Positions 1 to 6,652 are shown, counted from the stretch's first letter. The stretch is 15,965 bases of DNA from Halovenus sp. (GCA_028275145.1 JAQCNG010000164.1:1-15965); one strand, 5' to 3'. Notes: generated from the sequence alone by a model not told the origin. Program-made: numbers and translations.

Positions 1-668
1 GCGTTCCCCGGATACAACAGCGTCTCATCACCAACAGAGACAGCCGCAGTGTTGCAGATACCGAGGTCAACACCAGCTGTCTTCTCGCCAGACGAGTCGG
101 CGGCGTCGATGGCGACTTTGCAGACGAAGTGCAGTTCCCAGTGGTCACCAGTCCAGACGATACGGACCTGTTGTACGTCTTCTACGGCAGTCAGGTCTGC
201 GTCTGGACCGGTATCGTATTCGCAGAGGATGAAGTCACTCCACCCGTCTTTCAGGTTCTTGCCTTTCGAGAGGCGGACCTGCTGGTGGTTCATGTCGAGT
301 TTGAACCCGTCTTCTTTGAACGTGATTGTTGAACGCGGGCGTTCGTCACCGTGTTTGCGGTAGCCCGGTGGGTTGGCGTCTGGGTTGTCTTGTTCGAACC
401 AGGACTGGAAAGCGCCAGCCAATTCTTCTATGATTGCCTGGCTTGATTGGGCGTTCAAATCTCTCCAGCACGGTTGGTTCTTCATGTAGGACTTGAGCGG
501 GCCTTCATTGGGTATTTCACCGGTTTCGTCCCAGATGCGGCCAGCGGTCCACCGAGCGACGTTCCAGATTTTACTGCCGGAACGAGCGAGTGAATCAAGG
601 TCGGACACGACACCCTCACGGTCGTTGGTGAGTGCCGCTGTAATGGTGCGTGTCGTGACCAGATTCAC
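1..668 (-). CDS. tnpB: TnpB family protein (IS1341-type transposon, RNA-guided nuclease), C-terminus beyond the window
   Basis: TnpB proteins are transposon-encoded, RNA-guided DNA nucleases with a RuvC fold. The visible 222 residues match the N-terminal half of haloarchaeal IS1341 TnpB: a helical start, NPPGYRKHGDERPRSTITF at about 99-117, the WELHFVCKV strand at 177-185, and the RuvC-I motif GVDLGI with catalytic Asp201. The second and third RuvC acidic residues and the zinc ribbon lie off the window, so activity cannot be judged. No in-frame ATG exists near the 5' end. I chose GTG at 668, which places LVTTRTITAAL at the N-terminus; a GTG at 692 is the alternative. Codon use (GAA, CAA, TCA, TTG common) differs from the neighbouring GC-rich genes, which fits a mobile gene. 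It could be an intact gene cut only by the window edge, or a relic. Confidence 0.85.
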   Translation of the reverse strand, partial: MNLVTTRTITAALTNDREGVVSDLDSLARSGSKIWNVARWTAGRIWDETGEIPNEGPLKSYMKNQPCWRDLNAQSSQAIIEELAGAFQSWFEQDNPDANPPGYRKHGDERPRSTITFKEDGFKLDMNHQQVRLSKGKNLKDGWSDFILCEYDTGPDADLTAVEDVQQVRIVWTGDHWELHFVCKVAIDAADSSGEKTAGVDLGICNTAAVSVGDETLLYPGN

Positions 669-854
669 TATACATAGCCTATGACAGTACACCGAATTAA
701 TTGTTTCGAATCGGCGTTGAATATCCTGTCGGGAGAAACACTGTCGGCTGGGTAATGGGGCGTACGCGATTCACTCCCGCCCTGTTCGGTCCTCGGTTCC
801 GACTAAGCGTCGGAACACTCGTCCCTCACGGAAAGGGCGGGATTCTCTCGCTGA
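1..854 (-). mobile_element. IS1341-type (IS200/IS605 family) insertion sequence, partial
   Basis: The segment carries a TnpB-type gene with no tnpA visible, as in IS1341-type elements of haloarchaea. Its base composition is visibly less GC-rich than the rest of the window. Only the upstream (left-end) side is present; the 3' half of tnpB and the right end lie beyond the window. The boundary at 854 is a guess: on the minus strand the pentamer TTGAT (859 to 855) sits just before the folded segment. TTGAT is the target motif of the characterised ISDra2 element, and IS200/IS605 elements insert 3' of such a motif. The true end could be anywhere between about 690 and 860. The insertion would lie about 45 bp from the tRNA-Arg gene. 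Confidence 0.45.
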
Positions 855-857
855 ATC
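768..857. repeat. Nested palindromic (stem-loop) segment upstream of tnpB
   Basis: Three nested complementary pairs are visible: GATTC 768-772 with GAATC 853-857; TCCCGCCCT 775-783 with AGGGCGGGA 834-842 (9 bp, perfect); and GTTCCGAC 796-803 with GTCGGAAC 809-816 (8 bp, perfect, loop TAAGC). This much nested pairing in 90 bases implies a folded RNA or single-stranded DNA end. It may be the left end of the minus-strand tnpB element, or the right end (omega-RNA-like) of a lost plus-strand element; on the plus strand it is followed by ATCAAG. No ORF is supported here. Confidence 0.6.
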
Positions 858-865
858 AAGATAGG

Positions 866-877
866 AACGGTTTTTTT
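866..877 (+). promoter_or_regulatory. Probable TATA/BRE promoter of tRNA-Arg
   Basis: A GAACGG followed by a run of T (871-877) is centred about 27-30 bases before the first base of the tRNA, the usual spacing of an archaeal TATA/BRE element. Assigned from position and composition only. Confidence 0.4.
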
Positions 878-900
878 CGACGGCGTCCGAGTACCGGACA

Positions 901-973
901 GGGCGTGTGGCCTAGCGGATAGGGCGAGGGGTTCCTAACCCCTCGATCGCGGGTTCGAATCCCGCCACGCCCG
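901..973 (+). tRNA. tRNA-Arg (anticodon CCU)
   Basis: A complete 73-base cloverleaf can be drawn by hand. The acceptor GGGCGTG (901-907) pairs with CACGCCC (966-972), and G973 is the discriminator. The D stem is GCCT/GGGC (910-913 and 922-925, with one G-T pair). The anticodon stem AGGGG/CCCCT encloses the loop TTCCTAA, giving anticodon CCT for codon AGG. The T stem GCGGG/CCCGC (949-953 and 961-965) encloses TTCGAAT. The variable loop is short, no intron is visible, and the CCA end is not encoded, as is usual in archaea. Its 3' end is duplicated downstream (1064-1116). Confidence 0.95.
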
Positions 974-1004
974 TACAGCGAGAAGCCCGATCGACGAGCG
1001 AACC
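952..1004 (+). repeat. tRNA 3'-end direct repeat, copy 1 (attL-like)
   Basis: These 53 bases comprise the last 22 bases of the tRNA-Arg gene plus 31 bases downstream. They recur at 1064-1116 with a single mismatch (A983 versus G1095). Duplication of a tRNA 3' end is the usual mark of tyrosine-integrase insertion. Confidence 0.85.
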
Positions 1005-1063
1005 ACCACGGCGGGATTCTAATCAGGGAGGTCGCGCGCAGCGAAGCGAGCACGTCCGACCGT

Positions 1064-1116
1064 GGTTCGAATCCCGCCACGCCCGTACAGCGAGGAGCCC
1101 GATCGACGAGCGAACC
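1064..1116 (+). repeat. tRNA 3'-end direct repeat, copy 2 (attR-like tRNA fragment)
   Basis: This is the second copy of the 53-bp repeat, offset by 112 bp. It contains the T-loop and the 3' acceptor strand of the tRNA but no D arm, anticodon arm or 5' acceptor strand, so it cannot be a functional tRNA. The 59 bp between copies (1005-1063) has no ORF or integrase gene. It does hold short inverted matches to the T arm (GCGGGATTC at 1011-1019 against GAATCCCGC at 1069-1077). Positions 1117-1145 show nothing further. Confidence 0.85.
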
Positions 1117-1145
1117 GTCGTGCAGGCAGACCCAACCGTCGCGGG

Positions 1146-1742
1146 TCAGTATCTGCGGTCAGCGTGTTCACCGGCGGAGTCGTCGCCGTCTGGCGGGTCT
1201 GTGTCACTGGTCGCGTCCACGTCGACCCGTGCGGTGGTTTCGCCGGGCGGGCGGCCGTACCGTGCCGCCAGTTCGTCCAGTTCGGTCGCGTACCGGGCGT
1301 CGAGACGGTCGAGTTCTCGCCGGCCCTCCTCGGTGAGCAACCAGTCGGTCACCCGACCGTCGTTGGACACTCGCGCGTACGAACCCGGCTCTGTCGGGTC
1401 CTCGCCCTCCAGCGGGCCCAGTGCGTTGCGGTCCGCGCGCAGTTGGTCCACCGGGAGCGACTCGACGCGTCGGATCAGTTCCTTCTCCTCGAGTTGCCCG
1501 AAGGTCCGCCTGATGCTCGACTTCCGCACGACTGTCGTCGGACTCCGTGGACCGACGTTGCCGTACCCGCCGCGTTCGACGACTGCTCCGACCGCCGGGA
1601 GCACGTCACCGACCGTCGTCGGCCGACGCCGCCCGTCCGGGGTCACCATCTGCCCCAGGACCGCACGCTCGACGTGGCCGCTGGTCTGTACGTCCTCGGT
1701 ACCCGTGCCGGACGTATCGTCCGAATACCCTGTCTCTGTCAT
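1146..1742 (-). CDS. Hypothetical protein with probable winged-helix domain
   Basis: I do not recognise this 198-residue protein as a named family. The acidic, polar first 22 residues and last 30 residues look disordered. The centre (about 23-165) has the layout of a winged helix-turn-helix: a helix at ERAVLGQM, a recognition-helix-like stretch VVRKSSIRRTFGQLEEKELI (71-90), and a wing leading into WLLTEEGRRELDRL (134-147). That last pattern is common in haloarchaeal winged-helix proteins, after which a further helix runs to about 162. There is no membrane segment or cysteine cluster. The start is ATG at 1742. Two palindromes lie just upstream (1751-1774), one of them at the TATA position, which would suit autoregulation. 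It is divergent from the photolyase gene. Function as a DNA-binding regulator is an inference. Confidence 0.7.
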   Translation of the reverse strand: MTETGYSDDTSGTGTEDVQTSGHVERAVLGQMVTPDGRRRPTTVGDVLPAVGAVVERGGYGNVGPRSPTTVVRKSSIRRTFGQLEEKELIRRVESLPVDQLRADRNALGPLEGEDPTEPGSYARVSNDGRVTDWLLTEEGRRELDRLDARYATELDELAARYGRPPGETTARVDVDATSDTDPPDGDDSAGEHADRRY

Positions 1743-1750
1743 ACCAGATG

Positions 1751-1774
1751 TTACGTAATACTCTCAGTTAACTG
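1751..1774. promoter_or_regulatory. Two short palindromes in the promoter of the winged-helix gene
   Basis: TTACGTAA (1751-1758) and CAGTTAACTG (1765-1774) are both perfect palindromes. The second is centred about 27 bases before the ATG at 1742, where the TATA box of a leaderless haloarchaeal gene would lie. A protein bound here would block transcription factor access. That role is an inference from position. Confidence 0.35.
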
Positions 1775-1837
1775 TTTGCATTGCGTTCAGTATGTGGGTG
1801 TGTACGTTACGGAAACCGAGCCCGGTAACAGCGTCTG

Positions 1838-1871
1838 CCCACCGGGTGGGTCGGGGCAGTAACCGGGTGGG
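1838..1871. repeat. Palindrome plus direct repeat upstream of photolyase
   Basis: CCCACCGGGTGGG (1838-1850) is a palindrome around a central G. Its ACCGGGTGGG half recurs at 1862-1871, 21 bases further on (two helical turns). The pair lies 64-97 bases before the photolyase start and could be an operator for it. No clear TATA box is visible near 1905-1910. Confidence 0.3.
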
Positions 1872-1934
1872 AGGTGGTGGTATCCGGGCAATCGCTGGTA
1901 GCACACTCAAGTGGGTGCGTCCCTATGAAAGCAT

Positions 1935-3413
1935 ATGCGGATACACTGGCATCGGCAGGACCTCAGACTCGCCGACAACCCTGCCCTGGTCGGGCGGGGC
2001 CTGGAGGAGTCGACAGCAGAGACACCCGCTGTCGGACTGTTCGTGTTCGACCCGGGGGTGCTCGCACACGCCGCCCCACCCCGGTTGTCGTTCATGCTCG
2101 ACGCGCTCGAGTCGTTACGGGCGGGCTACCGGGAGCGCGGCGGGGAGTTACTACTGGCGAAGGGTGACCCGCGTGTGGTGGTGCCGGCCGTCGCCCGGGG
2201 ACTCGACGCCGGCACCGTCTCGTGGGCGGCGGACTACTCGGGACTCGCCCGCGAGCGCGACGCGGCAGTCCGGCAGGCCCTCTCCGAGGTGGACATCGAG
2301 CGCAACGCCGAGCACCAGGCGGTCCACCACAGACCGGGCAGCATCACGACAAACGCCGGCGACCCGTACAAGGTGTTCACCTACTTCTCGAAGAAGTGGC
2401 ACGACCGGCCGAAAGCGGAGCCACCAGACCCGCCGAGCGAGGGGGCGCTCGCGGGGGTGGCGGCCGAACCCGCCGCCGTCGAGGACACGCTGGCCGAGCA
2501 CGGGAACGGCACGGACCCACACCTGCTCGGGGAGGTGCCGACGCTGGCGGACCTCGGGTTCGACCAGCCCGAGGCCGAGGTCCCGACCGCCAGCACAGAG
2601 CGGGCACGCGAGCGCCTGGACGGGTTCTGTGAGTCGGATATCTACCGCTACGGCGAGCGCCGGGACTACCCGGCCGACCGATGTACCTCGCGGCTCTCGG
2701 GGTACCTGAAATACGGGCTCATCGGCGTCCGCGAGGTGTACGAGACGACCGAGCGCGCCCGCGAGCGCGCACCCGACGAGGAGGCCGGGGAGTCGGTCCA
2801 CGAGTACCAGGACCAACTGGCCTGGCGGGAGTTCTACACGCAGGTGCTCTGGGACCGACCCGACGTGGTGACGAGCAACTACAAGAGCTACGAGAACGAC
2901 ATCGAGTGGGACAACGACCCCGAGGCGGTACGGGCCTGGAAGAACGGCGAGACGGGTTACCCCATCGTGGACGCGGGGATGCGACAGTTGCGCGCGGAGG
3001 CGTACATGCACAACCGCGTGCGGATGATCGTCGCCTCCTTTCTGACGAAGGACCTGCTGGTGGACTGGCGGGTCGGCTACGACTGGTTCCGGGAGAAACT
3101 GTTCGACCACGACACCGCAAACAACAACGGAGGGTGGCAGTGGGCCGCCTCCACCGGCACCGACGCCCAGCCGTACTTCCGCATATTCAACCCCATGAGT
3201 CAGGGCGAGCGCTACGACCCCGACGCCGAGTACATCCAGAGGTACATCCCCGAACTGGAGGGGGTCCCGGCGGACGTCGTCCACTCCTGGCACGAACTCG
3301 ATATCGGCACGCGAAAGATGCACGCGCCGGAGTACGCCGCCCCGATTGTCGACCACAGCGAGCGCCGCGAACAGGCCCTCTCGATGTTCGAGCGGGCGCG
3401 CGGCGACGACTGA
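1935..3413 (+). CDS. phr2: Deoxyribodipyrimidine photolyase (class I CPD type)
   Basis: Photolyase binds UV-induced cyclobutane pyrimidine dimers and splits them using blue light and reduced FAD. This 492-residue protein has the N-terminal Rossmann-like antenna domain (about 1-130, starting RIHWHRQDLRLADNPAL). A less conserved linker (about 155-225) leads to the helical FAD-binding domain. Conserved blocks are RDYPADRCTSRLSGYL (243-258), WREFY (297-301), GYPIVDAGMRQL (341-352), MHNRVRM (358-364), and the signature around NNGGWQWAASTGTD (397-410) through YFRIFNP. W325, W378 and W401 align with the electron-transfer tryptophans W306, W359 and W382 of E. coli PhrB; the active-site Trp is W297. 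Length is close to the 470-490 usual for the family. The ATG at 1935 begins the conserved N-terminus directly. The symbol follows the Halobacterium naming. A cryptochrome-like role is less likely because all repair residues I checked are present. Confidence 0.93.
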   Translation: MRIHWHRQDLRLADNPALVGRGLEESTAETPAVGLFVFDPGVLAHAAPPRLSFMLDALESLRAGYRERGGELLLAKGDPRVVVPAVARGLDAGTVSWAADYSGLARERDAAVRQALSEVDIERNAEHQAVHHRPGSITTNAGDPYKVFTYFSKKWHDRPKAEPPDPPSEGALAGVAAEPAAVEDTLAEHGNGTDPHLLGEVPTLADLGFDQPEAEVPTASTERARERLDGFCESDIYRYGERRDYPADRCTSRLSGYLKYGLIGVREVYETTERARERAPDEEAGESVHEYQDQLAWREFYTQVLWDRPDVVTSNYKSYENDIEWDNDPEAVRAWKNGETGYPIVDAGMRQLRAEAYMHNRVRMIVASFLTKDLLVDWRVGYDWFREKLFDHDTANNNGGWQWAASTGTDAQPYFRIFNPMSQGERYDPDAEYIQRYIPELEGVPADVVHSWHELDIGTRKMHAPEYAAPIVDHSERREQALSMFERARGDD

Positions 3414-3545
3414 CCCGTTGCCCGTGCCGATATCGCTCCCCGACGTTGCACCACAACAGACCCCTGTGCCTGACTCCGTGACACGCCACAGTGAGCAAGA
3501 GCCAGTGGGGGGGGTATCCAGCGTGGACGACCCAGACGGAGTCGT

Positions 3546-5291
3546 TCACAGGACGGTGCCGTGTTTCTTGTCGGGAATCTCCTTCTCGATGTCCTCGTAG
3601 AACTCGAACCGGGCCTCCAGTTCCGCGCGGAGCGAACTGGGTGGCACCACCTCGTCGATGACCACCTCGCTCGCCATCCGTTTGACGTCGATGTCCTCGC
3701 GGTACTCCTCGCGGAGTTCTGCCTCGACCTCGGCGCGCTCGTCGGGGTCGTCGATGTCGGCGAGTTTGTTCGCGTACACGGCGTTTACTGCCGCCTCCGG
3801 CCCCATGATGGCAATCTCGCCGGAGGGGAGTGCGATTGTCGATTCCGGCTGGTACGCCGGACCCGACATCGCGTAGATACCCGCGCCGTAGGCTTTCCGG
3901 ACGACCACACACTGCTTTGGCACCGTCGCGGAGGAGGTGGCGTAGATCATCTTCTTTCCCTGTTCGAGGATGGCGTCTTTCTCGACCTGTGACCCGGCCA
4001 TGAACCCGGGGGTGTCACACAGGTACAGCAGAGGGACGTTGTAGGCGTCGGCGGTCCAGATGAACTGTGCGGCCTTCTCGGCGGCGTCGGGGAAGATGGC
4101 ACCCGCACGCTGGGCGGGTTGGTTTGCGATTATCGCGACCGGCCGGCCGTCGATGCGGGCAAAGGCGGTGAGTATCTCGCTGCCGAACTCCGGTCGTAGC
4201 TCCAGCATCGAGTCGGCATCGACCACACGCTCGAGGATGCGGTGCATATCGTACCCCCGGTTGGGGTCCTGCGGGACGACGGAGTCGATACCGTCCGGCG
4301 GCCGGGCGGGGGCCGTTCCCTCGGTCTGTGGCGGGTCCCGGTCGCAGTTCTGGGGCAGATAGGAGACCAACTGGGCCACCAGCGCGCGGGCGTGCTGTTC
4401 GTCCCTCGCGATGAGGTCCGCGCTCCCCGACTCTGTCGTGTGCATCTCCGCACCCCCGAGTTCCTGCATGTCGATGTCCTCGCCGGTGACCATCTGGACC
4501 ATCCGGGGCGAGGCAATCGCCATCGCCGAGATGTCCTCGACCATGATGGTGAAATCCGCAAACACCGGCGTGTAGGCCGCCCCGGCGATACAGGGGCCGT
4601 AGAGCACGCATATCTGCGGGACCCGCCCGGACAGCATCGAGTGGTTGTAGTAGTACTTTCCGATGCCCTCGCGGTTGGCAAAAAAGCCCGTCTGCTGGTC
4701 GATGCGCCCGCCCGAGGAGTCCATCAGGTACAGCACGGGTTTGCCCGTCTGCAGCGCGCGGTGTTGCATCCGGAGGAACTTCTCGACGCCCTTCTCGGCC
4801 ATCGACCCGGCCTTCACGGAAAAGTCGTTTGCCATGAAATGCAGCGAGCGACCCTCGAACTCCGCCGCGCCGGTCAACAACCCGTCGGCCGGCAGGCGCT
4901 CCTCGGCGTCGAACTCCGCGAACCGCCCGTCCTCGAAGGTCAGGCCGTCCTCGCCGAACCACAGGTCCAGTCGGTCACGCACGAACAGTTTCCCCTGCTC
5001 GGCCAGACGCTCGACGTACCTCTCGGGACCACCCTCTTCGATGTCCGCAATCTCCTCGAGCAGTTGCTCCTCGCGCTCGGTCGGTCCGAGTTCCTCCCCG
5101 GCCGGGCCGGCACCGCTGGCGGTGGTCGGTGCCGAACCCCCGGCCCCGCTCACACTCGCCGTTGCTGTCGCAATCGGTTCGTCACCGTGCTCGTGGAACA
5201 CCTCGATGTCCTCCCCGAAGTTGCGGGCCAGCGCCTCTGCGATTGCGCTCGCGGACTGCTCGTCTGTCTCCTGCTGGACGCGGACCTTCAT
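3546..5291 (-). CDS. Acyl-CoA carboxylase, carboxyltransferase (beta) subunit
   Basis: This subunit transfers carboxyl from carboxybiotin to an acyl-CoA (propionyl-, methylcrotonyl- or a related CoA). The protein has 581 residues and two crotonase-like halves. The first half (about 100-315) carries the oxyanion-hole loop GPCIAGAAY (232-240). The second (about 345-575) carries DTPGFMAGSQVEKDAI (426-441), RKAYGAG (465-471) and IMGPEAAVNAVY (495-506). The ATG at 5291 overlaps the TGA of the dehydrogenase by one base (TGATG), so the two are co-translated. About 65 extra residues come first: a small alpha/beta-looking module (1-36), then an Ala/Gly/Ser/Thr linker (about 40-64). No biotin carboxylase or biotinyl domain is encoded nearby. 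The dehydrogenase partner favours a methylcrotonyl-CoA-like substrate, but that is inference; the C-terminal motifs are not the classic MccB ones. Confidence 0.85.
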   Translation of the reverse strand: MKVRVQQETDEQSASAIAEALARNFGEDIEVFHEHGDEPIATATASVSGAGGSAPTTASGAGPAGEELGPTEREEQLLEEIADIEEGGPERYVERLAEQGKLFVRDRLDLWFGEDGLTFEDGRFAEFDAEERLPADGLLTGAAEFEGRSLHFMANDFSVKAGSMAEKGVEKFLRMQHRALQTGKPVLYLMDSSGGRIDQQTGFFANREGIGKYYYNHSMLSGRVPQICVLYGPCIAGAAYTPVFADFTIMVEDISAMAIASPRMVQMVTGEDIDMQELGGAEMHTTESGSADLIARDEQHARALVAQLVSYLPQNCDRDPPQTEGTAPARPPDGIDSVVPQDPNRGYDMHRILERVVDADSMLELRPEFGSEILTAFARIDGRPVAIIANQPAQRAGAIFPDAAEKAAQFIWTADAYNVPLLYLCDTPGFMAGSQVEKDAILEQGKKMIYATSSATVPKQCVVVRKAYGAGIYAMSGPAYQPESTIALPSGEIAIMGPEAAVNAVYANKLADIDDPDERAEVEAELREEYREDIDVKRMASEVVIDEVVPPSSLRAELEARFEFYEDIEKEIPDKKHGTVL

Positions 5292-6457
5292 CAGTACGAG
5301 CGGGGGAAGCCGAGTTCCTGGCTGATGTGGTTGTACGCCATCTGCTGTGTGACCGGCGCGAGACGGGTGAGGTTGATCTCCCGCCACCACCGCTCGACGT
5401 CGTACTCCGTTGCGTACCCCCAGCCACCAAACGCCTGCATCGCGTGACGGGTCGCCTCGATGCCCGACTCGACGGCGACGGCCTTTGCCACGTTCGTCTC
5501 GTAGCCACAGTCCTCGCCCTGCTCGTAGAGCCAGGCCGCCTTGTCCCGCATCAGCGATGCTGTCTCCATCCGGGCGTAGGCCTTCGTGACCGGGAACGAG
5601 ACGGCCTGATGCGTGCCGATCGGTTGGCCGAACACCTCGCGGTCGTTCGCGTACTCGATTGCGTGGTCGGCCGCGAGTTTGCCGATACCCGTGCCCGCCG
5701 CAGCAAAGCCGATACGCTCGGGATTGAGCATGTCCACGAGCGGCCACCAGCCACCGCCGCGCTCACCGAGCAGGTTCTCCTCGGGAACGCGGACGTCCTC
5801 GAAGAACACCTCACAGGATTTCGAGTAGTTGATTGCGTGTTTGTCGATCGGCGACACCTCGATACCCGGACTGTCCATATCGAGGATAAACAGGCTGATA
5901 CCGTCCGTGCGGCGGTCGACCGCGTCACGCGGCGAGGTGCGGGTCACCAGAATCATGTTGTCCGCACGGTCCGAGAACGTTATCCAGGCTTTCTCCCCGT
6001 TGATGACGTACTCGTCACCATCCTTCTCCGCGCTGGTCTCGACGTTCAGTGTGTTCGTGCCCGCCCGGGGTTCGGTGATGCCGATGGAGAAGTTGCGCTC
6101 GCCGTCGGCGATGTCCGGCAGGAACCGTTCTTTCTGGGACTGACTGCCGTGTTCGGTTATACCGACGGCGGCCATCCCGGCGGTCAACACGAGATACCAG
6201 GTGCCGGCCATACCACACCCCTCCGCACAGAGCGTCTCCATCGCCAGCCCCATCTCCGGCATCCCCATGTCGGCACCGCCGTACTCCTCGGGAACGAGCA
6301 ACCCGTGGAAGTCCGCCGCGGCGAGTGCGTCCCAGAACGCCTCGCCGAACTCCTCGGCCTCCTCTCTCTCGCGCCAGTACTCGGGGCCGTACTCCTCGGC
6401 GATCTGGCTCGCAGTCGACTCGATGAGCGAGTGCGACGGGTCCGGGGTGAACTCCAT
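5291..6457 (-). CDS. Acyl-CoA dehydrogenase (FAD flavoprotein)
   Basis: It oxidises an acyl-CoA to the 2-enoyl-CoA, passing electrons to an electron-transfer flavoprotein. The 388 residues match the standard family length: an N-terminal helical domain with VPEEYGGADMG (55-65), a beta domain with GITEPRAGTN (126-135) and INGEKAWIT (152-160), and a C-terminal helical domain with the FAD site DREVFGQPIG (272-281) and QAFGGWGY (341-348). The usual catalytic Glu of medium-chain enzymes (YEGT motif) is replaced by APVT (367-370). A Glu is instead present in NPERIGFAA (E247), where isovaleryl- and long-chain dehydrogenases have their base. The ATG at 6457 starts a normal N-terminus; the open frame upstream of it has no family similarity. 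It is the first gene of a two-gene operon with the carboxyltransferase. Confidence 0.9.
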   Translation of the reverse strand: MEFTPDPSHSLIESTASQIAEEYGPEYWREREEAEEFGEAFWDALAAADFHGLLVPEEYGGADMGMPEMGLAMETLCAEGCGMAGTWYLVLTAGMAAVGITEHGSQSQKERFLPDIADGERNFSIGITEPRAGTNTLNVETSAEKDGDEYVINGEKAWITFSDRADNMILVTRTSPRDAVDRRTDGISLFILDMDSPGIEVSPIDKHAINYSKSCEVFFEDVRVPEENLLGERGGGWWPLVDMLNPERIGFAAAGTGIGKLAADHAIEYANDREVFGQPIGTHQAVSFPVTKAYARMETASLMRDKAAWLYEQGEDCGYETNVAKAVAVESGIEATRHAMQAFGGWGYATEYDVERWWREINLTRLAPVTQQMAYNHISQELGFPRSY

Positions 6458-6482
6458 TATCTTGTGATGATACGGTCTGGGG

Positions 6483-6489
6483 CTTAGTT
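6483..6489 (-). promoter_or_regulatory. Possible TATA element of the dehydrogenase operon
   Basis: On the minus strand, AACTAAG is centred about 29 bases before the ATG at 6457. It is a weak match judged by spacing only. The 230-bp divergent region to aglB holds no ORF I would support. Confidence 0.25.
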
Positions 6490-6652
6490 GTTCTGATACT
6501 GGCGGGTTGACCACCACACACCACAGCCAGCAACCCGGCCGACCCACGGCACGCGTTCGACCCGGCCACGGGCCCATCCTCCCGCGCGTCACAGGGCGGG
6601 CGTCCCGATGCCGGTAAGCGGATGTGAGGTGTCGCTGCTGGCCCCAAACAGG

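Noticed and set aside
856..1080. Minus-strand 74-residue open frame across the tRNA, beginning MAGFEPRSDV
   Set aside because: It reads antisense through the tRNA-Arg and the repeat. Such GRGGIRTRDRGV-like peptides are a known false product of tRNA antisense strands.
1064..1085. Second tRNA gene after tRNA-Arg
   Set aside because: Only the T-loop and 3' acceptor strand are present; the D arm, anticodon arm and 5' acceptor strand are missing.
1062..1862. Plus-strand open frames of 266 and 212 residues over the winged-helix gene
   Set aside because: They lack family features. The minus-strand frame has the acidic haloarchaeal composition and a plausible fold, the plus-strand ones do not.
2151..3356. 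401-residue minus-strand open frame opposite photolyase
   Set aside because: It is antisense to a clearly conserved gene; long antisense frames arise from GC-rich third-position bias, and its peptide shows no motif.
3414..3545. Possible terminator between the converging photolyase and carboxyltransferase genes
   Set aside because: I saw no T-run or strong hairpin in these 132 bases; only a short G-run near 3510 stands out.
5292..5747. N-terminal extension of the carboxyltransferase frame to 5747
   Set aside because: It overlaps the dehydrogenase gene and has no family similarity. ATG 5291 coupled to the upstream stop is the sensible start.
4242..6487. Plus-strand open frames of 401 and 452 residues opposite the carboxyltransferase and dehydrogenase
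   Set aside because: They overlap conserved coding sequence on the other strand, are rich in Arg, Val and His, and show no recognisable domain.
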